This document shows, in pieces, positions 54,144 through 63,290 of a stretch of DNA of 64,000 nucleotides; the first letter of the stretch is position 1, and the number at the start of each line of letters is the position of its first letter. Both the position numbers and the translations under genes were made by a program. Below the pieces are notes generated by a model. That model was not told the DNA's origin, made no database searches, and saw only the letters and a list, made by a program, of their open reading frames with translations. The DNA is from an uncultured Armatimonadota bacterium (GTDB lineage Bacteria > Armatimonadota > Fimbriimonadia > Fimbriimonadales > Fimbriimonadaceae). The stretch lies in contig CAIVDU010000034.1 of the NCBI GenBank assembly GCA_903904815.1, positions 17,167 through 81,166 of the forward strand. The letters are read 5' to 3'.

Positions 54144-56525
54144 TCATCTGGCCAGATGGCCGAATCGTGGATAGGGAATCCCAGGCTTGGCATCAGCCCA
54201 CAAGATCCTATTCAACTTATCTGGGTCTGCTCGATCGTATGCCGTAAAGTCCAGCTTTGCAGACTCTGCCGCAAGCGAACCGTACTTGGGATTGCGCTCC
54301 TCAAGGTCGATACGCGCTTCCAAATGATCAAAAGGCGTCATGTATGGGTGGCTTGTGAAGCTAGCCACCATGGAAGTTGCGTGCCGATCGTGTTGCGACA
54401 TCGGCGGCAAGCCAAGGATGAGCTCCATGGTTCGCACCATCGACGCGGTGCTGTACATCGTATGATCCGCCCCGCCCCGCGCGATATACGGCGAAGCGAC
54501 ATATCCCACTGTCCGGTGGCCATCGAGATGGTCTGGACCGTCTTGGGCATCGTCCTCAATCACGAAGATTGCCGTGTCAGCCCAGAACTTACTGTGGCTC
54601 ACTGCCTCAATGAGTTTGCCGAGACCGACATCGTTGCTGGCGACTTTCGAGAACGGCGTATAGTCCCCGGGCGAGCGACCGGCGGTGTGATCTTCGCCAA
54701 GTGACATGACCATGAACGCGGGCCAATCCCCGTTCGATTCCGCATGCTTCATGTCCTGAATGAACACGCCGACCCGATCCTTGTCTCGGAGGTTCGACGT
54801 AGACCATTCTAGGCTCGCATGCCCAGCGAGACCACTGTCACCGTTAAACTTCGGCGCGCTTTCCTTGTTAGATTGAAACGAGGCAAACTCGCCATAACTC
54901 CGATAGCTAAGGCCGTGCTTTCGGCAATTGTCCCAGAGATACCCTCCTGGAGACACCGTCAAACTGTCATCCTGATCTGCCTGGCCGCGGTCAGCATAGC
55001 TACTCGGCCACGCCTTCTCGGTGAAGTCAGTGCAGTAGGAAGAGCAGCACCACTGATGTCCGTCTTGGCTCACTTCACCGTCGCAGTAAAGGTTGTCAAA
55101 GGTCTTGAAGGTTCGCGCCAGCTTGTGTCCGTTCGGAGTGATTTGTTCGCCATACATACACAGTTTCGGATCCGCGTTGACTCCCTTCAGATCGCCTAAA
55201 ACCTGATCGAAAGATCGGTTTTCACGAATCACATAGACCACGTGCTTGATCTTTCGGAGGGTTGGGAGCAAAGCCTCTTCTCGTCGAACCTCGACCGAAT
55301 TCATCTCTCGCTCGGCATTCGTTTCGCAGGTCTTCGTCCATTCGGCAAGTTGAGTTTCGCTAGGGAGGTCCCCGATCATAAGATCGCCGTCGAGGCGGTC
55401 CGGAAGGTAGTCGTAGTGAGTCTTGAGGTCATCAGAAACGGTCTGAGATGCTTTGATGCCCGGGTAGTTGGGCGCCGCCTTCATGCCCTTGGCCGTACCC
55501 ACCAAGAATCGCTTTCCATCCGGAGCAATTTCAACCGTCGTCGGATAGCTCCCAGTCGGGACAAACCCTTTGACCTTGGGATGCGACTTGTCGGAAACGT
55601 CAACGACTCCAAGGTTATTTGAGCCTGAGTTCGCCACGAGCAAAGTTCTCTCGTCTGGCGAAAGCGATAACCCGGTAGGAGTCGAACCCACTAAATCGTT
55701 AGGGGTGAGGCTCGTAAACACCGTCGCAACGACGGTTCCGCCCTTAATGATAGACACCGAGTTTGACCCGGCATTTGAAACGAACAGTGTTGCGTCTCTG
55801 GCAAAGATCAGTTCGCTTGGGTGAATCCCCACTGCGACCGTTTTCGCGCCGGCGCCATCGGCCGAAAGGAGAGTCACACTCGATCCGCCCCAATTGGTCA
55901 CGGCGATGATCGTCCCATCGGGTGAGACCGCGACTCGGTTCGGCTTGTGACCGGAGTCTGCCGACCAGACCGTGCCGAGTGACTTAGGGTCGAGACACAA
56001 AATCTTGTCGTGGTTCATGTCGCTCGCCACCAGCTTTCCATCTGGAAGCAATGCGAGCCCCTGGATCCAAGCGTGATCGGGCAACTTAAACCCAACCGGC
56101 GCCCATTCGTCCTTATTGGAACTGACCGAGAAACTGCGAATTCCGAGATCCCCGGCTGAGAAGAAACCGGAACCTGCCTCGGTCTCGACCAGACCGCCGG
56201 TGCACTTGGTCGTGCGAATATAGTTGCCCTGGGTCTGGTCTTCAAGATTCATCACGACAATGCCGTGGTCGTGATAGCCGCCAGTCACGATGTAAGAATT
56301 CAGATTGAACCGCGATGGCACGATGGCAAGCGGAAGATCGCCGGGCAATGGAATCCGAAGATTTCCAACCGGCTGAACTCTTTCTCCATTCGCCAGCCGA
56401 CTAGACCCGTCAAGAGCAGTGAGACCTGGCCAATCGAGACGTGGCTTAGAAACGGAATACGTGGCAAAGGCGACTGCACCTGTGGCAAGTCCGAGCCTGA
56501 TCAAAAGCGCCGATTTGGTTCGCAC
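54144..56525 (-). CDS. Secreted beta-propeller/phosphoesterase fusion, copy 1
   Basis: A 793-residue exported protein. A signal/anchor helix (residues 8-25, IRLGLATGAVAFATYSV) is followed by a YncE-like beta-propeller (about 60-360; repeats HKPNRVAVSPDGTIIAVTNW, LSLSPDERTLLVANSGSNNLG) and an alkaline-phosphatase/PLC-type phosphoesterase (about 420-760) with VVYVIRENRSFDQVLGDL, FDNLYCDGEVSQDGHQWCC, GEDHTAG and FVIEDDAQDGPDHLDGHRT, which carry the metal ligands. The paralogue at 58470-60842 has the same order. Substrate unknown (phosphate or phosphonate esters). The GTG at 56525 is chosen: TAGAAT lies 7 nt upstream with TTGCTT at -35 distance, and the resulting length equals that of the paralogue. 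Confidence 0.88.
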   Translation of the reverse strand: MRTKSALLIRLGLATGAVAFATYSVSKPRLDWPGLTALDGSSRLANGERVQPVGNLRIPLPGDLPLAIVPSRFNLNSYIVTGGYHDHGIVVMNLEDQTQGNYIRTTKCTGGLVETEAGSGFFSAGDLGIRSFSVSSNKDEWAPVGFKLPDHAWIQGLALLPDGKLVASDMNHDKILCLDPKSLGTVWSADSGHKPNRVAVSPDGTIIAVTNWGGSSVTLLSADGAGAKTVAVGIHPSELIFARDATLFVSNAGSNSVSIIKGGTVVATVFTSLTPNDLVGSTPTGLSLSPDERTLLVANSGSNNLGVVDVSDKSHPKVKGFVPTGSYPTTVEIAPDGKRFLVGTAKGMKAAPNYPGIKASQTVSDDLKTHYDYLPDRLDGDLMIGDLPSETQLAEWTKTCETNAEREMNSVEVRREEALLPTLRKIKHVVYVIRENRSFDQVLGDLKGVNADPKLCMYGEQITPNGHKLARTFKTFDNLYCDGEVSQDGHQWCCSSYCTDFTEKAWPSSYADRGQADQDDSLTVSPGGYLWDNCRKHGLSYRSYGEFASFQSNKESAPKFNGDSGLAGHASLEWSTSNLRDKDRVGVFIQDMKHAESNGDWPAFMVMSLGEDHTAGRSPGDYTPFSKVASNDVGLGKLIEAVSHSKFWADTAIFVIEDDAQDGPDHLDGHRTVGYVASPYIARGGADHTMYSTASMVRTMELILGLPPMSQHDRHATSMVASFTSHPYMTPFDHLEARIDLEERNPKYGSLAAESAKLDFTAYDRADPDKLNRILWADAKPGIPYPRFGHLAR

Positions 56526-56532
56526 AGCGCAG

Positions 56533-56561
56533 ATTCTAGCGATCAATTGTTAACGAAGCAA
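56533..56561 (-). promoter_or_regulatory. Promoter of phosphoesterase copy 1
   Basis: On the minus strand TTGCTT (56556-56561), 17 nt, TAGAAT (56533-56538), 7 nt, GTG. The spacing is ideal for sigma-70 and places the transcript start on the start codon. TTGCTT matches only the first three consensus bases. Confidence 0.5.
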
Positions 56562-56723
56562 GGTCTGTCGTCCTGCTCGTCCAGCCCGGCGATCCGAAGG
56601 ACCGACTGAGGTTTTAACGGAGCCGGTCGGCTCAACAAGAAAGGCGAGCCCCTCACCAACCGCTAATTGCTAACCTCCGCAATTTGGAAGGTTTCTTAAC
56701 ATCTCTCCCACCTTAACGATCCA

Positions 56724-56729
56724 TTGACA
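56724..56729 (+). promoter_or_regulatory. Possible -35 element before prepilin 1
   Basis: A perfect TTGACA at 56724-56729; no good -10 lies 16-18 nt downstream, so the promoter is only partly supported. Confidence 0.3.
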
Positions 56730-56784
56730 ATCGAATTCGACAATGGAGTGGTTTAGGCCACATGGAAGTTGCTAAGGAATTAAT

Positions 56785-57675
56785 ATGAAACGAAGTGCAT
56801 TTACCCTGATTGAGCTATTGGTGGTCATCGCCATCATCGCGATCCTAGCCGCAATCCTTTTCCCTGTTTTTGCCCAAGCAAAGGCGGCTGCCAAGAAGAC
56901 GGCCTGCCTCAGTGGCCTCAAGCAAACCGGCCTCAGCTACTACCTGTACGCGACTGACAATGACGACTACACAGTGCCCCAGAACATGGGACGCGTGGAC
57001 CTTAACGGCGTCACCCAGTCGGGTGGCTACTGGTACAACCTCATCCAACCCTATGTAAAGAGCTACGCCCTCTTCACCTGTCCAGATCGAACGGGAACCA
57101 CGACCAAGAACCATGAAATCGGGGCCAGCACAACCGCTAGCCAGCTAACAGTTGAACAACAGCGAGTTCTCGGATACGGGTTTAACGACGGTCTCACGAG
57201 CGACAGCGGATGGGGCATGAGCCTGCAGGACGTGAAGTCGGTTGAAGGCGACAGTTACCGCCCGGGCAAGAACAGTTCCGTGATCGCGACCCCAGCCCAG
57301 ATGGTGGCGTTCGGCGATACCTACGATACGCCAGGCTATTCGGCAGCGATGGACAATGCGTTCAGTGGCGCCGACGCGCCAGCTGGCACCAAGACGATCC
57401 GACACAATGGCAAGCTGAACTACGCGTTCGCTGACGGCCATGCCAAGTCGATTTCGATGCAGATCGGAATCTACAACGGATACGGCGTAGTGGGCCGGGC
57501 GTCGAGCCAAAACGACATGCTGATGTGGTGCTACGATCCAAGCGCTATCGCTGATTATGCCGTGAACGGCACTTGGGGATCGGTGGGTGACTACCCGGTC
57601 CAAGCAGCGAACGAGACCTGCTCCCAGGCAGCAGCCGATTTCTACAATCCGGCTTACTTCACCATTCTCCCTTAA
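56785..57675 (+). CDS. Type II/IV prepilin-like protein with H-x-DG C-terminus, copy 1
   Basis: A 296-residue pseudopilin. The leader is short (MKRSA) followed by [20 protein letters not shown], the conserved Glu5 and a long hydrophobic helix, then [14 protein letters not shown]. The body has DNDDYT, and the C-terminal [17 protein letters not shown] is the DUF1559/H-x9-DG motif of planctomycete/Armatimonadota prepilins. Cleavage by PilD/TapA-type peptidase is expected, although Ala rather than the usual Gly stands at -1. AGGAAT lies 7 nt before the ATG. It is divergent from phosphoesterase copy 1 and followed by a lipoprotein gene; the identical arrangement is repeated at 58-62 kb. Confidence 0.9.
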   Translation: MKRSAFTLIELLVVIAIIAILAAILFPVFAQAKAAAKKTACLSGLKQTGLSYYLYATDNDDYTVPQNMGRVDLNGVTQSGGYWYNLIQPYVKSYALFTCPDRTGTTTKNHEIGASTTASQLTVEQQRVLGYGFNDGLTSDSGWGMSLQDVKSVEGDSYRPGKNSSVIATPAQMVAFGDTYDTPGYSAAMDNAFSGADAPAGTKTIRHNGKLNYAFADGHAKSISMQIGIYNGYGVVGRASSQNDMLMWCYDPSAIADYAVNGTWGSVGDYPVQAANETCSQAAADFYNPAYFTILP

Positions 57676-57687
57676 TGGAGAAACTGG

Positions 57688-57712
57688 CCAGCGGAGACGA
57701 CCTCTCCGCTGG
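57688..57712 (+). terminator. Hairpin between prepilin 1 and lipoprotein 1
   Basis: CCAGCGGAGA (57688-57697), loop CGACC, TCTCCGCTGG (57703-57712): perfect 10-bp stem. The second copy of the module has a hairpin at the same place (62011-62039), so partial termination that lowers lipoprotein expression is likely. Confidence 0.55.
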
Positions 57713-57806
57713 TCCAGAGCCCTGAGTTGAAAGTTCGCGGCCAGCAGTTGGCAGTCGGAGCAAAATTTCATTCCCCGTCGTGAGCGTCGAGCTCACCTTT
57801 GCTTAT

Positions 57807-57977
57807 ATGAAGAAACCAGTTTCGCTATCATTTGTGTCGATCGTCCTCTTCACCGCTCTGGTGGCGGGCTGTGGACAACCGCCCCAGGTGGATCAGTCGC
57901 CAAACCAAGTCAAGCCAAACTTCTCCCCAGCCCACAAGGCGATGATTGAGGAGAGGAAGAAGCAAGACGGAGGCTAG
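57807..57977 (+). CDS. Small lipoprotein, copy 1
   Basis: A 56-residue lipoprotein: MKKPVSLSFVSIVLFTALVA then the lipobox Cys (LVAGC). The mature part is a short Gln/Pro-rich linker ending AHKAMIEERKKQDGG, a charged helix. Such tiny lipoproteins follow prepilin genes in this lineage (second copy at 62057-62266). The ATG at 57807 gives an exact lipoprotein signal. It probably anchors in the outer membrane or inner membrane near the prepilin. Function unknown. Confidence 0.75.
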   Translation: MKKPVSLSFVSIVLFTALVAGCGQPPQVDQSPNQVKPNFSPAHKAMIEERKKQDGG

Positions 57978-57997
57978 ACTCGTTTTACTATCGAGAT

Positions 57998-58037
57998 CAG
58001 AAATCCCCACTGAGCGGACGCTCAGTGGGGATTTCTG
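57998..58037. repeat. Perfect 40-nt palindrome after lipoprotein 1
   Basis: CAGAAATCCCCACTGAGCG (57998-58016), GA, CGCTCAGTGGGGATTTCTG (58019-58037): 19 paired bases with no mismatch. It lies 20 nt after the lipoprotein stop. Terminator is the likeliest role, but there is no U tract. Confidence 0.6.
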
Positions 58038-58117
58038 CGTTATCATGTGCGATCGGTCCGCGCCGACCTGCTACCTCATTTCGAGATGCGAGAACCTATC
58101 GATTGCGGTTCCTCCGA

Positions 58118-58142
58118 CTGCACGGCACGTCTAGCCGTGCAG
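58118..58142. repeat. Second hairpin in the gap 57978-58469
   Basis: CTGCACGGC (58118-58126), loop ACGTCTA, GCCGTGCAG (58134-58142). Apart from the two hairpins the 490-nt gap between lipoprotein 1 and phosphoesterase 2 holds no gene; the last 330 bases show no structure that I can recognise. Confidence 0.4.
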
Positions 58143-58469
58143 ACCACGGCGGCGTTAAGAGAAGTGGCTGGCTGTTAAGGCCATATGGCTAGTCCCCCTT
58201 GCAAGTTACTGGACCAAGCCGATGCAGCACTGCCAAGCGAGTTAACTCTATAGAATCGCAAATTCTTGGCCCGTTGGCGCCAACGCGACATCGTCTTTGA
58301 CGCTCTAATCCACGTTTACAAACTGCAACTTTTGCCCGATCCGAGGCACTCTGAGGAGGATGCCCGAGTGGTATTCATCTCCGCGAAAACAAGAGTCGAC
58401 AGATTTACCGTCCGAAGCGCACGCCTCGAGTGGGAGGTGCTATTTCCCAGTTTTGGATGTATTCATCCT

Positions 58470-60842
58470 TTAGTGAGGACGCGACCCCGGGTAAGGAACC
58501 CCAGGCTTTTCGCCGTCCCAGAGCAGTCGAGAGAAAGTCTCCGGATCAACACGATCGATATCCGTAAAATCGAGACGGGCAGTTCTCGCAGCAAGCGGCG
58601 TTTTCGGCTTGTTCATTTCCTTAATGTCCACTCCCGGCTCAACCGCCGAGAACGGTGTCAAGTCGCGTCCACCAAGGAACGGCCTCAACATCGGGGTCGC
58701 GTGCGCGTCGTAGCTCGACATAGGGGGCAAACCAAGAATCGTCTCCATCGTGAGCAGCATCGATGCTGTTGAGTAATGAGTGGAATCGACGGCGCCCTTT
58801 CGGGTGAACGGCGAGAGAACGAGCCCATAAGTTCGGTGAGAGTCAACATGGTCCAATCCACCTTGGGTGTCGTCTTGGATCACAAAAATCGCGGTGTCGG
58901 CCCAGAACTTAGAATGGCTAATGGCTTCTACGAGCCTTCCCACCGCCAGATCGTTACTCCCGATCATCGCCTTAGGAGTTGGCCATTTCGAGTCGTATCC
59001 ATGAGTATGGTCGTCAGGCATCGCCATGACCATAAGCGCTGGCATGTGACCGGTCGACTCAAACCTCTTTAGTTCTGGCAGAAACGTGTCGAGCTTCTCG
59101 GTGTCCGACCCACCCCGGGCGAAGACTCTTTCCCACGGTTCGGAATATCCCCATCGCTCTGGATTGGCCTTGATATCGGGATCGTCAAGTGAGCCATGAT
59201 CCTCTTGGACGTCGACGTACTCGCCGTACACCCTTGCCCAAAGACCTTTCTTCCTGGCGTTTGACCAGAGGTATTCGCCCGGCGATGACGTCAGCCGCTT
59301 ATCGCTCTCAAGCTCGCCGTGCTCTCCGTAGTTGCTCGTCCATTGCGACTCGGTGTACTCACTCGCATACCCAGCGTCCGTCCACTGATGCCCTACCTGT
59401 GACGCCTCTCCATCGCAATAGAGGTTGTCAAATGTCATGAACTTGCGCGCAAGTTCATGGATGTTCGGAGTGACCTTCTCGCCGAACAGGGTGGTGGATG
59501 GATCGCCATTCGCGTAGCTCAAGTCGCCCAAAACCTGATCGTAAGTCTTGTTCTCCTTGATCACATAGATCACGTGCTTGATCTCTTTGAGGTGGCTGGT
59601 CGCCAAACGAACTTCGCCGGAGGTTAGGGCGGTGGCGTTGACGCCCACGGGGAAATCGCGGACGGCTTTGGAGGAATAGTCGCGCAGTTTGGCATCATCG
59701 GGGATATCCAGGATGGCTACGCGCGCCGTCATCTGCTGCTTGGACGACGAAGCACCATGGATCTCCTTCCCACCTGCCGAACTCGGCCCGTAGAGACCCT
59801 TCGCGGTCCCGATCAACAACTTCTTTCCATCCGGCGAAACTGCCACCAAGCTCGGATACCGCTCGGTAGGAATGTGGCCTTTCAGAGAGGGCCGGCCGCC
59901 ATGAACGTCTATAACGGCGACCGCATTCTCACCACTAAGGGTAACAAAAAGCTGGTTGCCGTCTTTTGACAGGGCGAGCCCGTTTGGCGTCGGTCCCACC
60001 GGGTGGATCGTGTCCATCGAGGCGGTAATTCGCGTGACCTGGTGATTCTCGATTTGGATGATCGTGTTGGAGCCCGATTCAGAGACGAACAAGCGGCCGT
60101 CTGGGTGGTAAACAAGGCAAGTCGGGTGAGGCAGTGTGGCGAATCGCTCCTTAGTCGCCAGGGTTTGCGAGTCCAGCAGCACAACTCCCTGGTCTCCCCA
60201 TTCGGTGACGGCAAGGGTGGACCGATCGGGAGAAAGAGCCATCATTCTCGGCCGGTATCCAACCTTCACGTGGCGAAGCACAGTACCCTGGTTGTCGATG
60301 AGGAGAATCTCGTCCGATTGGGCATTCGCGACGTACATGCCTTGATCAGCGGGCAAAAGCGCCGTCACGAATCGATCTTTTGCGGGAATTGAGTCGAGGG
60401 TGATTCTGCCCGCGTCCGAGAGCTTTCCATCCGAAAGGGTCCAAGTGTGGATGTCCGGGTATTCAGCCTTGCCACCGGATGCGCCGCCGCTGGTAAAGAC
60501 CATGTTTCCGGCGACCGCGATGCCAAAAGAACTTCTGGCAACCTTTTGAGAATCCACCACTTTGCCTGTTTGCCAATCGACCACATTCAGAGTGTGGTCG
60601 TTGTAGCCACAGGTGTTGACGAGCGCATATTTCCCATCGTTGGAGAAGACGATCGAACCCGGCGTGTCTCCTGAGAGCGTCGTTCGGTCCCCGGCCGGAG
60701 ACAAGAACCAACCGTTGTAGAGTTCGTACTGCGTCTTTTCCGCATCCCAGCCCAGGTCGTGGGCTCTGGCCTGATGCTGCCAATAGCCGTAGGCGGCCGA
60801 ACCAAGAAGAACAAATGTGGCGAGGGCTATCTGACGGTTCAT
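58470..60842 (-). CDS. Secreted beta-propeller/phosphoesterase fusion, copy 2
   Basis: A 790-residue paralogue of the protein at 54144-56525. The start MNRQIALATFVLLGSAAYGY gives an export signal. The YncE propeller (about 50-380) has LALSKDGNQLFVTLSGENAV and LVAVSPDGKKLLIGTAKGL. The phosphoesterase domain has VIYVIKENKTYDQVLGDL, FDNLYCDGEASQVGHQW, MPDDHTHGY and FVIQDDTQGGLDHVDSHRTYG. The frame continues 80 residues upstream, but the ATG at 60842 gives a length equal to the paralogue and is the more likely start. No Shine-Dalgarno sequence is seen. Confidence 0.88.
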   Translation of the reverse strand: MNRQIALATFVLLGSAAYGYWQHQARAHDLGWDAEKTQYELYNGWFLSPAGDRTTLSGDTPGSIVFSNDGKYALVNTCGYNDHTLNVVDWQTGKVVDSQKVARSSFGIAVAGNMVFTSGGASGGKAEYPDIHTWTLSDGKLSDAGRITLDSIPAKDRFVTALLPADQGMYVANAQSDEILLIDNQGTVLRHVKVGYRPRMMALSPDRSTLAVTEWGDQGVVLLDSQTLATKERFATLPHPTCLVYHPDGRLFVSESGSNTIIQIENHQVTRITASMDTIHPVGPTPNGLALSKDGNQLFVTLSGENAVAVIDVHGGRPSLKGHIPTERYPSLVAVSPDGKKLLIGTAKGLYGPSSAGGKEIHGASSSKQQMTARVAILDIPDDAKLRDYSSKAVRDFPVGVNATALTSGEVRLATSHLKEIKHVIYVIKENKTYDQVLGDLSYANGDPSTTLFGEKVTPNIHELARKFMTFDNLYCDGEASQVGHQWTDAGYASEYTESQWTSNYGEHGELESDKRLTSSPGEYLWSNARKKGLWARVYGEYVDVQEDHGSLDDPDIKANPERWGYSEPWERVFARGGSDTEKLDTFLPELKRFESTGHMPALMVMAMPDDHTHGYDSKWPTPKAMIGSNDLAVGRLVEAISHSKFWADTAIFVIQDDTQGGLDHVDSHRTYGLVLSPFTRKGAVDSTHYSTASMLLTMETILGLPPMSSYDAHATPMLRPFLGGRDLTPFSAVEPGVDIKEMNKPKTPLAARTARLDFTDIDRVDPETFSRLLWDGEKPGVPYPGSRPH

Positions 60843-61113
60843 GCGATTTTTGCGAATCTGGACGGAGTAGACACCCGTCGATGCCGATTTTACTGGCGCC
60901 GTGTTAAGAGAGCGTTCAGAGTCCAATCGATATGCGCTCGGTACTACCCGCGCCTTGTCGCAACCAAAAATGGCGAGACCTCCGCGTGCCTTGGGGAAGT
61001 TGCCGGCGCGCTCTGAAAGGCCGACAAAATACGGCTGATCGTCGATTTGTCCTACCTTTCCCCGTTTTCGTCCATGGGTCATGACCCATGCGCCGGGTTA
61101 TGGTAACTCTATC

Positions 61114-61995
61114 ATGAAACGCAGCGGTTTCACGCTTATCGAACTCCTTGTAGTTATTGCCATCATCGCCATTCTCGCCGCCATCCTCTTCCCGGTTTTC
61201 GCTCAAGCGAAGAAAGCTGCGAAGAAGACCGCCGACCTGAGCAATATGAAGAATATTGGGTTGGCCCTCATGATGTACGCGGGGGACTATGACGATCACG
61301 CTCCCTTTATTCGAGACGTTCACGTGTTCTCGACCGACTTTACCGGTCCAAGCGAGATCACCTGGAAAGACCTGATCTACCCCTACGTCAAGAACGGCGG
61401 AGGCCGCGTCAACAGCGTGGGCCAGATCTTCACGACCCCCACCGACGGCGGCATTTACCAATCACCCCTGTCGTCAAACCCGTGGTCGAACGCGGGACCC
61501 GCCTCGGGACGAAATCCGGCGGGCGCCGGAGACGAATCGACCCGCTTCCCCCGCTCCTATGCTGTCAACAACGAGGCCGGAGCCAATGAACTCGGTGGAC
61601 TTCAGATGTGGTGGCCAGCCAACTACACGGACAGCCCTCAGTTCAATCAGGGTACCGGCAACATGACATCGCTGAACACGCCAGCGAGTGTGATCATGTT
61701 CGCTCCTACGAAGACGTTCCTTCTGGACGTAGATCACTCCACGGCTCTGGAACGCCCTTACAGCGCCGACGGAGTTCAGTTGGACTGGAACGGCGGTCCT
61801 GGTCTCGGAGGAATGATGACCGACGGAAATGGCGGAGCTAACTTCGCTTACTTCGACGGTCACGCAAAGAACTCCAAGATCTCCCAAACCTTGGCCGCAG
61901 ATGGTTGGGACTGCCTTCCGCACTACCTAGCGATCTGGTCGCCATGGCAAACCTACGAGTCGGGTCAAATCGCGGCGAAAACCGACTACAAGTAA
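61114..61995 (+). CDS. Type II/IV prepilin-like protein with H-x-DG C-terminus, copy 2
   Basis: A 293-residue pseudopilin with [38 protein letters not shown], a body with GDYDDH, and the C-terminal [16 protein letters not shown] motif of this family. Gly stands at -1 as usual. It is divergent from phosphoesterase copy 2 and followed by a hairpin and a lipoprotein, repeating the layout of copy 1. The ATG at 61114 is chosen over the upstream in-frame start because it gives the canonical short prepilin leader. Confidence 0.9.
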   Translation: MKRSGFTLIELLVVIAIIAILAAILFPVFAQAKKAAKKTADLSNMKNIGLALMMYAGDYDDHAPFIRDVHVFSTDFTGPSEITWKDLIYPYVKNGGGRVNSVGQIFTTPTDGGIYQSPLSSNPWSNAGPASGRNPAGAGDESTRFPRSYAVNNEAGANELGGLQMWWPANYTDSPQFNQGTGNMTSLNTPASVIMFAPTKTFLLDVDHSTALERPYSADGVQLDWNGGPGLGGMMTDGNGGANFAYFDGHAKNSKISQTLAADGWDCLPHYLAIWSPWQTYESGQIAAKTDYK

Positions 61996-62010
61996 GGCCC
62001 TTTCATCGCC

Positions 62011-62039
62011 GGACGCGCTCATCTCCGGTGAGTGCGTCC
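62011..62039 (+). terminator. Hairpin between prepilin 2 and lipoprotein 2
   Basis: GGACGCGCTCA (62011-62021), loop TCTCCGG, TGAGTGCGTCC (62029-62039): 11-bp stem with one G-T pair. It lies in the same place as the hairpin of copy 1. Confidence 0.5.
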
Positions 62040-62056
62040 CATGATTTCCTTTCGGT

Positions 62057-62266
62057 ATGAAACTCAGCACGCTTCCTTTTCTTGCCCTAATCACCGTGGC
62101 TGGTTGCTCAGCAGGCGAAGGTAACACCTCCGCTCAACCAAATGCGGACGCCCGCCTGACACCACAACAGAATCTTCAAAAGATCGAGGGCGATTCAAAG
62201 ATGCCCGACGGTCTCAAGAGAATCCAAACTGAGACGTTACAGCGTCAGGCCGGAATTAAGCCATAA
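62057..62266 (+). CDS. Small lipoprotein, copy 2
   Basis: A 69-residue lipoprotein with MKLSTLPFLALITVAGC (lipobox TVAGC), a Ser/Ala/Asn-rich linker and a C-terminal helix ending GLKRIQTETLQRQAGIKP. It corresponds in position to the lipoprotein at 57807-57977, but the mature parts are only loosely alike, so they have diverged or have different partners. Function unknown; prepilin-linked by context. Confidence 0.75.
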   Translation: MKLSTLPFLALITVAGCSAGEGNTSAQPNADARLTPQQNLQKIEGDSKMPDGLKRIQTETLQRQAGIKP

Positions 62267-62300
62267 CGGCATCCGCTTAACCCCTAAACCAACGCCACTC

Positions 62301-63209
62301 TCACCTATTAGGTGCGTCCGACACTTGACCCCGCCGGAACTCCGACGGGGTTATCCCGGTTTGCTGCCGAAAGAACCGGGTGAAGTAACCGGGGTCGTGA
62401 AAGCCAGTGCGCTCGGCAACGGAAGCAACCGTCAGGTCTGTTTCAAGCAAGAGACTCTTCGCCGCTTGAAGCCGAACCTGTCCCAAGTACTCTCGAGGAG
62501 AACACCCGACCTCAGACCGAAACACCTCAGAAAACCTTCCGATCGACAAGAAAGCTGAGGCGGCAAGATCGCCAATTTTCAAAGGCTCTGCGTAGCGCAA
62601 ATCGATGAGGGACCGAGCTCGGAGTCCAACCCGTGAACCCGACCGATTGATATCCTGGTGGGAACGCGCTAAGAAAACGAGGAACCGCAAGAACATTGCT
62701 TGCACCATCAGCGCCCGATCAGGAGCCCCGATTCTCCACTCCTGACGCATCTCACGCAGCATCTCCACAGCCTGGACATGAGCGGCCTTACTCAAGCGAA
62801 GCCAACGGCTGGAACCCACGCCCTCGCAGCCCAGAAACATCGGTACCAATCCCTCCATGGCGGAGAGAGCTTCCTGAGTTTCCGGCGAGAACATCGTCGG
62901 CACAAAGTGGACCGCATCGAGGATCAACCCATCGGAGTTTTGAAATCGGTGCGACATGCCGTATCCCATCGCATAGACGTCACCCGCATGAACGTCAAAT
63001 GACACCCCGTCGACGAGATGTTTCCCCTTTCCCTGTCGAGCCACAAACACCGACATAAAGTCGACATGGTGGTAACCACGGACGAGGTCCGGGTTCGAGG
63101 CAGGATCCTCAAAGCAGAGGATCGGCAGGCGATCGCTTACGGTTCCCGCGTTGAAAGTTCGTAGCGTGGAGAATTCGATTCGCAATGGCGTCGGAGTCAG
63201 TAAATCCAA
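62301..63209 (-). CDS. AraC-family transcriptional regulator
   Basis: A 302-residue regulator. The N-terminal cupin-type sensor (about 20-130) has GKGKHLVDGVSFDVHAGDVYAMGYGM with the paired-His/Gly pattern of sugar-sensing AraC proteins. The C-terminal double helix-turn-helix (about 200-300) has ASAFLSIGRFSEVFRSEVGC, SPREYLGQVRLQAAKSLLLE and TDLTVASVAERTGFHDPGYF, TRFFRQQTGITPSEFRRGQ. The ligand is unknown, but the nearby GH5 remnant and other glycosidases suggest a sugar. The TTG at 63209 is preceded by GAGGGAAATC. An inverted repeat lies 82 bp upstream. Confidence 0.9.
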   Translation of the reverse strand: MDLLTPTPLRIEFSTLRTFNAGTVSDRLPILCFEDPASNPDLVRGYHHVDFMSVFVARQGKGKHLVDGVSFDVHAGDVYAMGYGMSHRFQNSDGLILDAVHFVPTMFSPETQEALSAMEGLVPMFLGCEGVGSSRWLRLSKAAHVQAVEMLREMRQEWRIGAPDRALMVQAMFLRFLVFLARSHQDINRSGSRVGLRARSLIDLRYAEPLKIGDLAASAFLSIGRFSEVFRSEVGCSPREYLGQVRLQAAKSLLLETDLTVASVAERTGFHDPGYFTRFFRQQTGITPSEFRRGQVSDAPNR

Positions 63210-63290
63210 GCTCGATTTCCCTCACTTCTTTGAGCAATGACCGAGGCTAACGTACCCGAACCTGACTCGTGACAGGTAGCGATCACCAAC

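Noticed and set aside
58266..58772. 168-codon frame on the plus strand upstream of and inside phosphoesterase 2
   Set aside because: Half of it is antisense to the phosphoesterase; the other half has high Arg and no motif or ribosome-binding site.
58470..61082. 80-residue N-terminal extension of phosphoesterase 2
   Set aside because: The extension is basic and unlike the paralogue; the signal peptide and equal length support the start at 60842.
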